Shown here in pieces: positions 49,149 to 61,870 of a DNA stretch of 64,000 bases. The stretch is from Adiantum capillus-veneris. Its lineage: Eukaryota; Streptophyta; Polypodiopsida; Polypodiales; Pteridaceae. Position numbers and translations under genes: made by a program. The stretch is from NCBI GenBank assembly GCA_014529385.2, contig CM043971.1, positions 56,605,709 through 56,669,708 of the forward strand, read 5' to 3'. The stretch's first letter is position 1, and each line of letters starts with the position of its first letter. Below the pieces are notes generated by a model that did not search any database, was not told where the DNA came from, and saw only the letters and a list, made by a program, of their open reading frames with translations.

Positions 49149-52100
49149 ATGAATTTAAGATCAGGAAGATACATTTTTAGAGACCAAAAGGTGGCAGGTG
49201 ACCAAGGTAGCTTAGTGTCCACCGAAGGGAGTGTAACTCAGGCAAGGCTAGATCCACTAGCACCAATTATTGAGGAGGGTAGTGATATTGACACTTCATC
49301 AGACAAATCCTTCTTCATGATGGGTAGTCAACAGCCAGGAGGTTTCACCTATGACGGCCCTATGCTAAAAGGAAGCACCTCCCTAAATCCTTTGAATGAT
49401 TCCAAGTTTACTATGATCTTCTTAGAAGGAACAAACTCGAGGGGAGCCCTAGTTTATTTTGACTATCGAGGACGCAAATGTATTTGTATTGAAGAAAGGT
49501 TGGCTCAAAGACTGGAGATAATTCGAATCTATGATGATGGAGATAGATTTCGAGACGAAAAGGGGAACCACTATCTGATAGTTAGTAACCCTGAGGATTA
49601 CAATAGATATGGAGATAACGTGACAAAGGGGAAAATGGTTTCAGAAACTCAAGAACCGCCTCCAAACATTGATCGATCTAGAGCGATTTTTATATATGAT
49701 AAGAAAACAACCAGGGTTTCAACTTATAATGAGAATGTGGGAATTTACAAGCATGAGAGCGAGGGAATAGTCTCCTACTTTTGTTGCAAATAACCATACC
49801 CAACCGAGTTAAGCAAAGATAAGGTTCTTTACATATTCTCTTATGAAATTGCTATGGGGAAAGATATCGTTTTTGTTGATAAGTACGGGCGAGAATACCA
49901 ACGTATTCTCCCAGAGGAGGTAGAAAAGGCAACAGTTCTAGGAGCATCAACATATGCCCCCGATGAAGTGCCAAGAGCCACCTACACCCCTAGCAAGTCG
50001 ACAAATCCCTTTTCAGAGGAGTATGACGCGACCTCACATTCCACCCGACCACAGACACTCAACAACCAAAACCAACTAGCAACTCAACCATCATTGCAGG
50101 CATGGCTTCGACAGAGTGCAACATTGGAACAGGACCAAAACCGAGATGGTTATCAAGCCGCACGAGGGCTAAGGGATTTACAAGAACCACCACTCTATTC
50201 ACGGTATCAAGGAGAGAGTAAGCCAAAAACTCAAGGGTCAACAGAGCCTGGAAGACCACCCATAGAACGAGTTCGAAGAGATGAACCATCTCTGGCAAGA
50301 ACTATTAGAAACTATGGCTTAGGAGCACCATTGGGAGAGGAACCAGCCTACTACAGAAGGCCAAAGGAGGTATATAGATTGGAACGAGGAGATCCAATGA
50401 TGAGATTTGTAGACCATCATAGAATTAGACCATCTCAAGTGCAAAAATGGGTAAACAAAAAATACACGGGAAACAGAGATCCGAGAGATCATGTAGCAGC
50501 CTTTGTGCGTGTAATTAGAGCTGAAGAGGTGTTAGACTTCCCTACCCAATTTGCAGGGTTTGGACTAACCCTAGAGGATGACGCTGCTACTTGGTTCGAC
50601 TCTGTGAAGCGTAGAGATTTTGAGTCTATGGAGGAGGTGTTTGACGAGTTTATCTAGGAATTCTCACAAAGGGGGATAGCTCATAATACAGTCTCACAAA
50701 TCCATAAATTCAAACAAAAAGACGGGGAATCTGTGCAAAAGGCAGCCCTATGACTAAAAAGATATGTTAAGTTCTGCCATGTGGAAGAACTGCCACCTCA
50801 GTCCAAACTTATGCTTATATTTATCCAAGGACCAAGGAATGCAGACCTCATGAAGGACTTACATATGAAGAGGAGCACGACGTTAAATGAGTTAACTAAG
50901 GAGGCTCTTTACCTTGTGGATAGTTGTGCGGTCTACAAAGAGGGTGAGTTCAAGGATCTTGATGATGATTCATCCTCACAACAAAGCGGAAGCAAGTCTT
51001 CTAAGACAGCACCGAAAGGAGAGGTAGTTGTAAACCAGGAGCAACTTGTAGAGGAAGTGCTAAAAAAGATTAACTTGTACGCCAAACCCCAGGCTAAACA
51101 GCCCAAGTGGTGTGCTATTGAACAAAAATGGACAAACCATGGGACAGAGGAATGTTATTATAACAAGGGATATGTGAGAGAGAGACCTTATGCTCCCCAA
51201 GCTCAGGTAGCATCTCCTCAAGCTCCATCGATGCCCAGGTATCAAGCAGGCAACCTACCAGGACTTGTAGGTGTAGAAAGACCACAACCAGTGTTGGGGC
51301 AACAACCACCCCTACCAGGATTACGACCAGTTGGCATAAGATACACACCAACCATAACCGAATCAGAAGAGAAGGCTTTGGTGCCTATGCATGCATATTA
51401 TGAAGATCCCAATGGATATGCTGCAAATCCTGCCTATTATCCACCGGAAGAATCCTCAACACCAAAACCATGGAGCACGATAGAAAATACAGGACGATCA
51501 ACCGCTCCGCAGGTAGCAGGAGAAGAAAGATATAGCTTGGATGAACAAACATTGTTGTTCATAACCAACGGAGGCATAGGCGGGCAGAGACGTGCATACC
51601 AACAAAGAGGAGCTCAAGGAGCACCTCCACAGCCTAAAGGACCCTGCTACAAGTGTGGCGGAGACCATTGGCTAAGAGACTCTCCTCATGATAAAATCAT
51701 TAGAGTCAACGCATATTGCACCGAGTGTGGAGTTACTCATTTGATTCTGATTGCCCTAAGAACCCGAGCAAAGGAGCAAAAGCTACCTTGAACATGCTGG
51801 AAGCACTGCCTTCCAGTGGAGGGTTAGAAAACGAGACAATCATACCTATTCAGGCAGTGACACGAGCCCAAGCTCAAAGAATGACAAACGAACCCATAAC
51901 TGAAGAGCCAAAAACCGATGCCCCAAGTTCAGAAACAAAAAATCAAAGAAGCACTTGGAAACCTAGAAAGGCACGTATGAAAGCCAGGAGAGAACAAAAT
52001 CAAACGGCTCTATCCAAAGAATTGAAACACACAAAGGATAGATTAGAGTGGTTAGAGGATCTAGCTAGCCTAAGCTCGCACACTACGGCAACCATAGCAC

Positions 52101-53980
52101 CCAAGGAAATAGCAGAACCCAAAAGTGTAGGATTAGGAGGATCAGTACTGGCAGACAAGGTAAATGAGCAGTTGGATGCAATTTTAAAAGCTTACAAAGT
52201 CATACTCAAAAAGAACCAAACCCAAGAGCAAAGATGGATGACTTATCCATATGCTGAAATGAAAAAACAGAGGTTGGAAATGTGTAGAAAGATGATTGAA
52301 ACAGCTCAATCTTTGATAGAAAATCCGCTTGGTAAACCTGCAAATTAGCATGAAGTACCAGCTCCAACCCCTATCAAACCAAGTTTAGAGGAACAAGTAG
52401 AAACGAAGGAAAGACTCACGAATGCTTATGAGTGTAGGGGAGAGCCTATCATAGTGCCAAATACAACAAATGAGGCAAGTGACGGGTTCCAGCCTAAAAC
52501 ATTGGTAGAAATGGGTAAGGATTGTAATGGTCTAGATGATCTGTGGAAGCAAATCCGTGAGGCCAACGAAGCTAATAGGGTGAGTTACCACAGGAACAGC
52601 ACGAGAAAAGAGAAAAATGAGATCTTACCTCCTATTGAAGAATTTGAGGCAAGATCGCAAATGAACTTTGATATGCATTCACAAGGGGGAGACCAGGGAT
52701 CAATTAGTTCGCGGCACAGCCAACCAGACTCGCTGAAAACTCTACCCTCTTACCTAGGAGAGTATGAAGCCAAGTCTGAGGTGAGAGTAATCCCATCTCA
52801 AAGACTTTCTTCTAACAAAGTGATGGATTCACAAGGATTGATTGAGTTATTGTCCACCCAGGTGGCATGCACAATCACATTAGCCGAACTCCTAAGGTTA
52901 CGACCAAACATGTGGACCACAGTAGGCAAATGCCTAGAAAAATTTGGAGTGAAAGATCCCACCTCGAAGCTTCAGGAAGGGATCAGAGAATTGGACAGGC
53001 CTCAACTAAACGCTAGGCCATTACCTTTAAAAAAATTTGGAGAATATTGCGAGGGAGAAGATGGAAACACCACGTTACCAGTAGAATTCCAAGGAGTAGT
53101 TTCCAAAGCTATTCTTGACAGTGGAGCAGAAGTCGCAATCGCCACCAAGGAAATCTCGAAAAAATGGGGAAAACCAGCTTTGAGAGCTACCAGAATGAAA
53201 TTGCAATTAGCAGATGGGTTCATGGAGAAGCCTCTAGGACTCTTAGAAAAAGTGATTGTCACTTCATGCGGGATCGAGTATGAGCATACATTTTCAATAG
53301 TCGATTTCGACAAAAAGAACAATTACGAGATCATCTTGGGAAGACCATTCATGAGACAATTAAAGATGGTCCAGGATTGGGGTTACGACCACATATACCT
53401 CAGACATGGTGAGACAACAACCAAAATTCACTTGAAAGACCATAGTTACAAGGATGTGAACCTGACACCAGTGGAAGAGTTTAATTCAGCTACATTAGCA
53501 GGGTCGGCGGAACTCCCAGCATGGTTAGGGCAACAAAAAGAGCTATGGATGTGCGGAGCTTCACATTATGGGAGCTTAAAAAGAGAGGAATGCGTTTTAG
53601 AAAGAGCTATTGAGGACAAGGATTATATTCCGGAACCTTTTCCTGAAGATGCCTTGGAACCTGTGGAATGTGAACACATACTAGCAACATTGAATGTTTG
53701 CACCATTACACATAGTCCAACAACAAAATTTTGCGATAAAGATGGCCATGATGTGCTACCCTATTACATGGTAAGCCTTATACCAGGAGGAGATGAGTTT
53801 GTAGAACCACCTGAACAAGAAGATTTTTATAACTCCTCTGAGCATCTGGAGGTAAATAACGATGCAGATAACGAGTGTTCAAACAACTCAAGCGAGTGTG
53901 GGGAGAAAACAGAGAATATCAAATTTTATGATTTTGCCAATCAGCACCCTAGACGCCAAGAACGCTATAGGAGAAAATGA
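49149..53980 (+). pseudogene. Gypsy gag-protease (element B)
   Basis: The start is ATG at 49149 (MNLRSGRYIF). Gag body: SQVQKWVNKKYTG, DEFI-stop-EFSQRG, then a Lys/Gln-rich stretch. First zinc knuckle CYKCGGDHWLRDS at about 51646-51684, whose last Cys is Ser. The second, CTECGVTH then FDSDC, is split by a one-base deletion near 51740 that moves the frame. A long linker follows, then the protease AILDSGAEVAIATKEI (catalytic Asp at 53117) and IILGRPFM (53330). In-frame stops: TAA 49791, TAG 50655, TGA 50751, TAG 52346. Gag forms the particle and protease matures it. At about 1,600 codons this is long for gag-protease, with ~430 codons between zinc knuckles and protease. Confidence 0.9.
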
Positions 53981-54479
53981 GCAGAAAACAAAATGAGAAA
54001 GAACTCGATGCCCAGGATAAAAGATAAAACTCACTATCTAATGCTTGTCAAAGCATAGGATTGTGTAAAAGATCAAATATCAAGAAGATTCTCAAAAGTT
54101 CAAAGGGAAAGAACGCGAGAGGAAATAAGACAAGTATGGGAATCTAAAACAGAAACAAAATCACAAAACTCAAAAATCAAAAAGAGAAACAACAAAAGAC
54201 CCAGAGTGGACCAAACTGGAGCATAAACAGAAATACCAAGAACTAAAACAATCTTTACGAGAGGTATGGACTACTGAGGAAGATAGTGATGGTAAGGAAG
54301 AGTCAGAAAAGGGAAACATGAATGTATCATCACACTATAGGAAATTCACCATCCAGGACAGAAAAATCATAATGACACCACCAGTCAGGGAAAGAACAAA
54401 CCAGGAATCTTACGATGGGCCGAAAAATACAAAAAGGATAGACCTCGCTGAACCAGGTGAGAAGCCTTAGCCGGTCTAT
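53981..54479 (+). pseudogene. Linker between protease and RT, degraded
   Basis: Lys/Arg/Gln-rich coding-like sequence with several stops (for example HKTE-rich segments around 54200-54450). No domain is recognisable. It is probably the spacer of the same polyprotein. Confidence 0.45.
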
Positions 54480-55024
54480 ATCGCAACCAATTTAGAGCCT
54501 GAAGAAGAAGAACTGCTAACACAACTTCTCAAGAAGTATAAAGATGTTTTTGCATGGTTCTACAAAGACCTCAAAGGAGTTGATCCATCGATATGTCAAC
54601 ATACAATTCCTTTGAAATCAGATGCCAAACCTAGCAAACAGCGTCCTTATACATATAATGACACATTTGCTAAACGAATCAAAGAGGAGACTGACAAGTT
54701 GATGATGCTAAATTCATCTATGAAATCGAACATACAGATTGGGTGTCACCCATTATGGTTGTCCCCAAAAAGAACGGAAAACTGCGAGTGTGTGTAAACC
54801 TCATAAAGGTAAATGCAGCCACCATAAGGGATAATTATCCCTTGCCGATCACAGAACATGTACTTGAGAGGGTGGCCGAGAAATGGGCTTATTCCTTTCT
54901 AGATGGGTTTTCAGGGTATAACCAACTGGCAATTGCAATAGAAGATCAACACAAAACAACGTTTTCCACAGAATGGGGAATTTATGCGTATCGAATTATG
55001 CCGTTTGTCTTAATTAATATGCTT
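54480..55024 (+). pseudogene. Gypsy reverse transcriptase, N-terminal half (element B)
   Basis: The segment reads LLKKYKDVFAWFYKDLKGVD, then HTIPLKSDAKPSKQRPY, then (after a one-base shift near 54705) WVSPIMVVPKKNGKLRVCVN, DNYPLPITEHVLERV, SFLDGFSGYNQLAIA (first catalytic Asp) and TTFSTEWGIYAYRIMPF. The domain stops just after MPF, before the LDD box, and the frame runs straight into the end of the integrase region. The missing part (RT palm, RNase H, most of integrase) would be over 2 kb. Confidence 0.93.
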
Positions 55025-56264
55025 TAACAAATCCATCAAGAAAAACAACGGATGACGGAGAAACAAAGGGTACGGTAAGAAGCTCAAGCAGAAGCAAAAG
55101 AACGCATTGCAAAAAGAAAGCTTCTACGACAACAACAACAATGTGGACCACCATTGCGAATAAATGATGTTCGACTAACGAATTTTGTATGAAGATACAG
55201 TGGAGCCAATAATTGCAGTCAAAGTGGGTAGCAATCAAGTTGAATCTACGGCATTGCTTGATTCTGGAGCTCAAGCAAATTTGATCTCTTATAGATTATA
55301 CAAACAACTCAAGCCCACAGGTCAACTTCATCCTATCCACAAGTGCTGGAAAGTAGTACATCACATTCATTGAAAACATTGGGCTAGACTATTGCATGTA
55401 CAAATACATCAATATATTTACCCACACAAGTTTTATGTGGTCGAGGATGAAAGCACACAACACCCCATGTTGTTGGGACAACCTTGGAAAAAGGAGTATA
55501 ATGTGCAGATAGATTGGAATGTGAATGCAGTCAAAATTCAGCATGCACAACAACAACAGGTGGTAGCCTTTGCTTAGCAACCCCGGAATAATCAGCTGCC
55601 AACCATGTAATCATTGTATAAAGCACCAAAAGGCAGGGTGCCACTAAAAAGCAAACAAGGAACTGCCAACCATGCTCACTACATGCATAAGAAGTCACCA
55701 ACCGCAGTGAAAAGATCAAGGTTACCAACACAAGAAAAACAAGTATAGGTGCGGAAGGATATAAATGACATGGCAGACAAACCACAATACAACAGAAGAA
55801 TTCAACCGCAGCAGATAGTTCAACCAAAAACCAAGGGAATAAAACAGATATGGATCCCAAAGAAAATGCTCAGCAACAACTCAAATACGACTCGCATTTG
55901 GATACCGAAACCGAAGCAACAGGAACTCCCTTCAGTATAAGCAACATCGGAAGGCAGACAACTGCATTTGAAACCGGCAAACCGCTTTATGTGGATGCCC
56001 ATCAGCAGCAAAACAATGACAACCGTGGAATCAGCCATAAACCTACAAAAACCGGCAAGGCACAGCTACACATGGAAAGCAAAAGAGACAAGGTCTACGG
56101 CCAAATCCGCCACGAAAATTCTCTCCAAGGAGACAACTAAGACCATATCAACAGTAGCGACAAAGCAAGCGACTTTTGCAAGAAAGACAATCAAAAAAAG
56201 AGCATTAGAGTTACATCTTTTACTTGCAAAGAAAACAAGAAACCTCGACGGTGAATGCCAATAA
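55025..56264 (+). pseudogene. Post-integrase region with second retropepsin and W-x-P-K tail (element B)
   Basis: In frame with the RT remnant comes QIHQEKQRMTEKQ, then EAQAEAKER, which aligns with the integrase end at 5.3 kb (LHAIHQK...IQA-x-AEAKER). A shift near 55190 leads into a second aspartic protease: STALLDSGAQANLISYRLYK (Asp at 55260), MLLGQPWKK (55473) and IDW (55509). It is different in sequence from the first protease at 53117. The tail has IWIPK twice (about 55848 and 55908) and a basic Thr/Lys-rich end. The catalytic Asp is intact here. Function of a second, C-terminal protease is unknown. Confidence 0.75.
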
Positions 56265-57949
56265 GCATCTTGCTTATACCCTTCTCTTACACAGCATTAA
56301 TTTTTCCATGCATTGATCGAGTATGCATAAAATAGAGCCACATTACATGGCCAAGCATTAGCACAATTTTTTTCAACCTATGCACGGCGATACCTTGTCG
56401 TCCGGGAGGACTCCGGCTAGGAGGGGGGGAGGCATTCTCAAATGCGTACCCAATGGCAGAAAGAGCAAAAAAGGGCATGTTTTCGACTATTTTTAAGGGT
56501 TCTTGTTTGATTGCGAAATTTTCTGGACTAACCCAAGTACATATGACCTTATACAGCATGAATCTACAAGTATATGGGGCCAAACGCCAAATCAAGCCCC
56601 TAGGTGTGTGTATATAAGTAAAAAGAGCCATTTTTCGGGCAAAATACTGGTAAAACGAAGAAATCCGGTCATAAAAAATGCATGTGTGTGTATATAATGT
56701 TTTGCGGTGATTATTATGATTTTTGGGGATTTTTTGGGTTTGATTTGCTATTTTTCTTTTAATTTTACTAATTTTCGGCAGAAAAACTTCAAAAATACAA
56801 AAAGCGGGTCAAAAACGGTCGTAATGAAAAATAAAAATATGGGGATGATTAGTGACTATAGGACAACCTGTGGTACAATGGGGGTGCAATTATGAGACTG
56901 GAGCGGAAAGCGTGTTTTGGCCAGATTTTGACCGAAACGTCGAATTTCTCGTAAGCTGGGCAAATGGAGTCCAAATCAAGAAATTTTTGAGCCTAAACCG
57001 TATCTCGCAAGAAGTTAGGAGCACATGTCAAATTTCATGAAAAGTGGTTCGGGGACCCCCATTATAAGAATTTTTCACTTCATTTTAAGCTCATTTCCAT
57101 TATTGACCTTTGAGAGAGAGCTTCTGCCACCTAGAGCGAACGGAACTTCCAGCAGCTTCAACGACGCACACAACTACCCGATGGGCTTCAGACATGAGAG
57201 GTAGGCTCACCACCTTGAGCTTTTCGCGCATTGTCGTTTTGTCGCGAAAACTAGCGTAGGGTTCACACAGAAAGCGGGCAGTAGAGACCTACAAGTAGAA
57301 GTGGCCACCTAACGGCTAATCCAAAAGCAATGAGACTTCATCGGCAGCTTACCCTAGCATAGGAGACCAGTCTTGGATACCCAAAGGCAGTAGAAAACCA
57401 TCGGAAAAAACCCTAATTCCTAGAGCCCGCAAGAGGCCACCAAATGGGAAATCGGCGGAGAGGCGCCCAAATGCTACCAAAATTCATGGGTAGGAGCATC
57501 TCGACACGCTCGACAAGTCTATGTAGCCCACATGACCAAAAGGTGACCCGAAGCGGCACTAAACTTCAAAAACGGCATCAGACACACAAAGCGTCAAATA
57601 GCTCTCGCGGCCAAACCGCATATCTGTTTGCCACCAAACTTCACGAGCAGCTTTCCTAGACCATCGACAACCAAGTCCTATGGTGGTAGACCACCACAAG
57701 TCATCGAAGACATGTAAACGCAACCACGGGTGCTTCTAGAGTGACAAATTGCCAAACGGAGCTCCGGTGAAGCCAAAGTCGACAAAAACCATACTACAAG
57801 GATCCCCAAGGGATCAGGAAGCTATGGAGACCAACATCAAGAAATTTCATCGCCAAAAACCAAAAGTCAGAAAACGACTCGGAGGCTCTGAAATCCACAC
57901 AGGGAGTTACTTTCTATCTATTTGACTTTTTTGTTGAAATAAGGCTTAA
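56265..57949. other. Non-coding DNA; possible polypurine tract and TATA boxes
   Basis: AGGAGGGGGGGAGG at about 56419-56432 looks like a polypurine tract, and GTATATAAGTA at about 56609 and GTATATAATG at about 56691 look like TATA boxes, so a 3' LTR might start near 56433. I found no matching copy elsewhere, so this is unproven. No gene is recognised in 56.7-57.9 kb. Confidence 0.35.
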
Positions 57950-57989
57950 AAGGGACTCCAGGGGACTAAGGGCAGGCACCAGCAACACC

Positions 57990-58900
57990 TTCAGTAAAAA
58001 TTTCATCAGGAGCCATCCTATGCCTAGGATGTCTCAAGGCCATTTCTGGGCACCAAATCTAACAACTCTCATCACACACATTTTCTGAATAGCCTTTATA
58101 TGCTAGCCACCAAGTTTTATCACATTTGGACCAAAATTGACCTCATATGCATGCAAAAACGCAAGTTAGGGCATAGAGGCAATAATGGGCCATAGACCTA
58201 CCAAAACTTGTCCAAATCACGTGAAACTTGCACAATACATTCATGGGCACATTGCCAACAAATCTGTGTGGTCACCTGTAAAAAATGATGAAGTAGACAT
58301 CCTACGCGTAGGATGTCTAAATGACATTTTGGCCTAGAGAGCGTGTTTTTTGAATTCCAGATCTATTCATATCACCTTCAAGAGCTCATATATCAAGTTT
58401 GAAGCCATTCTAATCATTTTTGACCCCCAACACCTCCAAGATACACTTTTTTGAGCCCAAAAATACTACACATGGTCTTACCAACACCAAAACTTGTCCA
58501 AATCAAAATCCAAGAGCAGGGCCATGATCCACAGGCCAAGAGCTACCCACAGAACAAATATCAAGCTATTTTGATGAAATAGGCATCCTACGCGTAGGAT
58601 GTCTCCAGCTTAAATTTGACCTTCTGTGCAAAATGTGACATCATGAGAGCCATTACCATGATGCAAGGAGCCCATATATCAAATTTCAACCCATTATATC
58701 ATTTGCCACCTGTTGTGGACATCCTACCCAATTTATGAGACTAAAGCCTGAATCTGCCCAAAAATCCACTTTTTGATGCCCAAACTCAATTCCAATCATA
58801 TAGCCATGTTGCACAGGCCAAGGGCCACCAACCTGTCAAGTATCACCAAAAACTGATGAAAAAGACATCCTACGCGTAGGATGTCTAAATGATAAATTTT
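57990..58900 (+). repeat. ~284-bp repeats centred on a 24-bp palindrome
   Basis: Palindromes at 58011-58034, 58295-58318, 58581-58604 and 58862-58885 (spacing 284, 286, 281). The second and fourth are perfect: AGACATCCTACG followed by its exact complement. A half-site lies at 58718-58729, midway between the last two. Flanks of each are only loosely alike (TGATGAA just before; CATATATCAA, CACAGGCCAAG and CCAAAACTTGTCCAAATCA in corresponding places), so the palindrome is better conserved than its surroundings. Confidence 0.9.
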
Positions 58901-59051
58901 GTTCAAAATCATACTGTGAGCACATGCACAGTTTCCCAAGTTCCTTTAAAGTTTTATTTTCAACTTTCAAGTCATTTGGATAGTTAAAACTCAGTTTCTC
59001 AACTGATATGGAAAAAACGCTAACTTCGGACTACTGAGTGCAACAGGATCT

Positions 59052-60111
59052 ATGGCAGCCGCAAAATCACCGGCAAAAAAGAAGAAGATGACCATAAAAG
59101 ATTACTTAGAAGAAGTAGAGCCGTTTGTCATCCCAGAAGGAACTCTAAAGCCAACCAGCACGTGGATTCAAGAGGACTTGCTAGAGTCAAATGATATGAA
59201 CATCTACCAACGTGTGTTCAAAGACACCGAAGGAAATGTAGTAGAGCTATCCATGCAACCGCGGGAGCTCAATGAATTTGTCAGAAGCAAGATGGCAAAG
59301 TACCAGGAGAAGATAGATCTCCATAATTATTTTGAAGCTGTGCCAGCCGGAATTGACATAAAAAGAGTATGGGAATTTGTGACTACAATCAAAGAAGATG
59401 GAGTGGCTAGAGTTACGGATCTGCAGGGCAAGCCAGACACGGTGATTTTAATCACACAGAGAGTGGTGGCAGCCGCACTAGACCTCTCCAACAAAGGGGA
59501 TAGTTAACCAAAAGAAGAGATGAAGTAAAGGTGTACTCTGAAAAGAAGAGAAACTACACCTTTGAAGACATTTCAAACCCTAAAGTTGCAATCATGAGCC
59601 AGCTTTATAATCAGTATTTCCACATGTGTACAAAGCGGCCACAGAAGTACAGAATGCCGCCTGGAGCACTTTCCACAACCTTCACTTGGGCAATGCAGAA
59701 GAGCAAGCCGAAGGTGATCAACTGTGCTGCTTATATACATGACAATCTAGTGAAGATGGGCAACAAGAACCCCACCTACATTGTGTCGGGTGAGCTAATC
59801 ACTAAAGTGGTTTATGGGGCATTTCACACCAAGGGAAGATGGCTTGACCCTCCATCATAGAATGACTAGCTAAGGCTCAAGGAAGATAAGGAAGAGGAAC
59901 AGCCCAAAGCACCAAGAGTTGCCACAAGGTTGAAACGCCGATTAGAGACCGTGCAAGAGGAGCATCTAGAGTTGAAGAAAGGAAAGAAGGAATTTGTACA
60001 AGTGCCGATCAAAGAGACAAAATCACAGAAAGCGGCACAGCTAGAGCGGCTAATGGAAAGCTTCAGAGCCGAAAGAGCCCTCAAGGGAAATTTGAGCGAG
60101 CTATGGAAGTC
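59052..60111 (+). pseudogene. Unidentified retroelement ORF after palindrome leader, split by copia
   Basis: ATG at 59052 opens a Lys-rich start (MAAAKSPAKKKKMT), then DYLEEVEPFVIPEGTLKPTS, YQRVFKDTEG and ITQRVVAAALDLSNKG. A frame change near 59505 leads to YTFEDISNPKVAIMSQLYNQ, PPGALSTTFTWAMQK and YIVSGELITKVVYGAF. After stops at 59858 and 59867 comes a charged coiled-coil (LKRRLETVQEEHLELKKGKK). The copia insertion at 60112 cuts it and it resumes at 63885. It may be the gag-equivalent first ORF of an element related to B, since it follows the same type of leader, but I see no homology to the 49-kb gag. Confidence 0.5.
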
Positions 60112-60301
60112 TGAAGGGGATCGGAGAGCACCACAAACGGAGAGTGTGAGAGAGAAGGAGACACACGACACACAGATATGGGTGGGGAGACTCAAAGAGT
60201 GAGCAGCCCCCTATACACTTATGCTATGTATAAGGTATACAAGTCAGTGGACGCCCAAACTCTGGGCGGCCGGGCAAGGCACAGGCGCCTATACCCCAAC
60301 A
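60112..60301 (-). repeat. Copia 3' LTR
   Basis: 190 bp; TG...CA termini (TGTTGGGG...CCCCTTCA on the minus strand). It contains an extra GC-rich ~38-bp segment (CCGGCCGCCCAGAG core) not in the 5' LTR. Confidence 0.93.
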
Positions 60302-60513
60302 ACCTCCCACTTAAAGGAAAATGTGCCTTTAAGCAAGAGAACCTAGTCTAAAGACTACAGACTACAAAAGGCAAGAGAAAACCGCTCTCAATCGATGCCC
60401 ACTGGTTGGCTGTGATGATCGTGTGCATCCGGCTGTCCTGCTCCCGTGTAAGTCCATACACCACCAGACGTACCGTACACGTACTGCAAGTATGTACGCA
60501 ATACTTGCATATC

Positions 60514-61870
60514 TCACTCGTGCACTATGCCATCATCAGTCAACAAAGGATTGACAACCCCAACTACAAATGCTCCCACTGCAGCTACGATATCTGGTCT
60601 CAAGATCAGCATCTCATACATGAGACCACCGAATGCCAATGCAATGCTAGCGGGCCCTACTAGCTCTGCGGAGCATGCATCAACATATATATCCTTGGCA
60701 ATAGGTATCTCTGACTGACAAGGCGTGTCAGCCACATTCGTCTCTTGACTGTCTGCAAAAGACGCATCAACCTGTCGTGCAACCTCAGAGCAAACCAGCT
60801 GCTCTAGGTGTCTGCTAGAAGACATATCCTGCACAACTATATCCCCATGCTCATTGTCGAGCATAGAAAGGAATGATTGCATAATCGCTGACGTCTCAGC
60901 CTCCTCTGCAATCATCCACTGCAAACATGACCACTCAATCTGCTATGACTCACTACAGCTCTCATGCTCTAACTCCTTATGCATAGACTCTTGCACAACT
61001 TCCTCCTGTCGTGACTCACTAGAGCAAGACCGCTCTACCTGTCTATCCTGCATAGAAGTATCTCACACAACTGACTCTCTGCTTTGCTCAGTCACTAGCA
61101 AAGCATGCATGTCTGACTCTGTCACCTCTCTGTGTGACTGCTCAAGTCGTGCCCCAACTGTGTGCACAATGAGCTCACTACTCTGCACTCCATGCAAAGC
61201 ACCCTGCAACCCATAAGCAAAAGAGACTATCCGGGTCTCTCGCTCTCTGCATGGCTGTAACAAGATTGAGACTCGACCATCTCGCACCAGTACTACGTGC
61301 AATGGGTACCATGTGCTAGCTCTAGCACCTCTCGCAATCACTAGCGAACCCAAATGCAACGCAAAAGATTGCTCAAGCAGCAATACCCGACATCCACTAT
61401 CCCTGAGCTGACCAATGGAGATCAAACTCATCGTCAAATCTGACACATGACGCACATCTCTGAGCACGTACGATGCACCGCTCGGTAATGACAGTCTCAC
61501 ATCTCCTGAACCAAGAATCTCATGGAATGACCCATCTGCCAATCGCACACTACCATGCACTCTGCTAGAATAGCTACTGAACCAATCATGATACGGAGTG
61601 ACATGAAAAATAGCGTCCCTGTCTAGCATCCACTGCAAAAGAAGTGCACTATCCTTAGACGTCAAAAAATCAGGAGTAATACAGGAGGCAAATGTGACCT
61701 CACTGTCACTAAGGTACTCAGACACTGTATCTGATCCTGCAGCTGTCAAGTCAACGGAGCCTATAGCATCTTCTGCATCCTTGAGACTAGCTTGTCTCCT
61801 GTGCTGTCTCATACGACGAAAGCATCACCATCTAATGTGCCGTGTGTGACCACAATGCCAACATCTCAGG
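60514..61870 (-). pseudogene. Copia gag zinc knuckle, protease and pre-integrase with unusual C-terminal tail
   Basis: One minus-strand frame: zinc knuckle CWHCGHTRHIRW-stop-C (61862-61822), then WMLDRDAIFHVTPYHDWFSS, VRLADGSFHEILGSGDV, LRDVRHVSDLTMSLISIGQL and SLVIARGARASTWYPLHVVL (pre-integrase). The protease Asp triad, normally D-S-G-A, is DRDA at about 61623-61612, so it is dead. Instead of an integrase core the frame goes on through a Ser/Glu/Gln-rich region with two stops (after RESVV and after ESCSES) to a hydrophobic end, VGPASIALAFGGLMYEMLIL then RPDIVAAVGAFVVGVVNPLL, that could span a membrane. The origin of that tail is unknown. Confidence 0.8.

Noticed and set aside
51735-51745. 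Programmed frameshift between gag and protease
   Set aside because: The shift falls inside the second zinc knuckle and would destroy it in the unshifted product, so a one-base deletion is more likely.
56419-57100. 3' LTR of element B starting after the purine tract
   Set aside because: No segment here matches the candidate 5' LTR at 46816-47099, so the call is not supported beyond a note.
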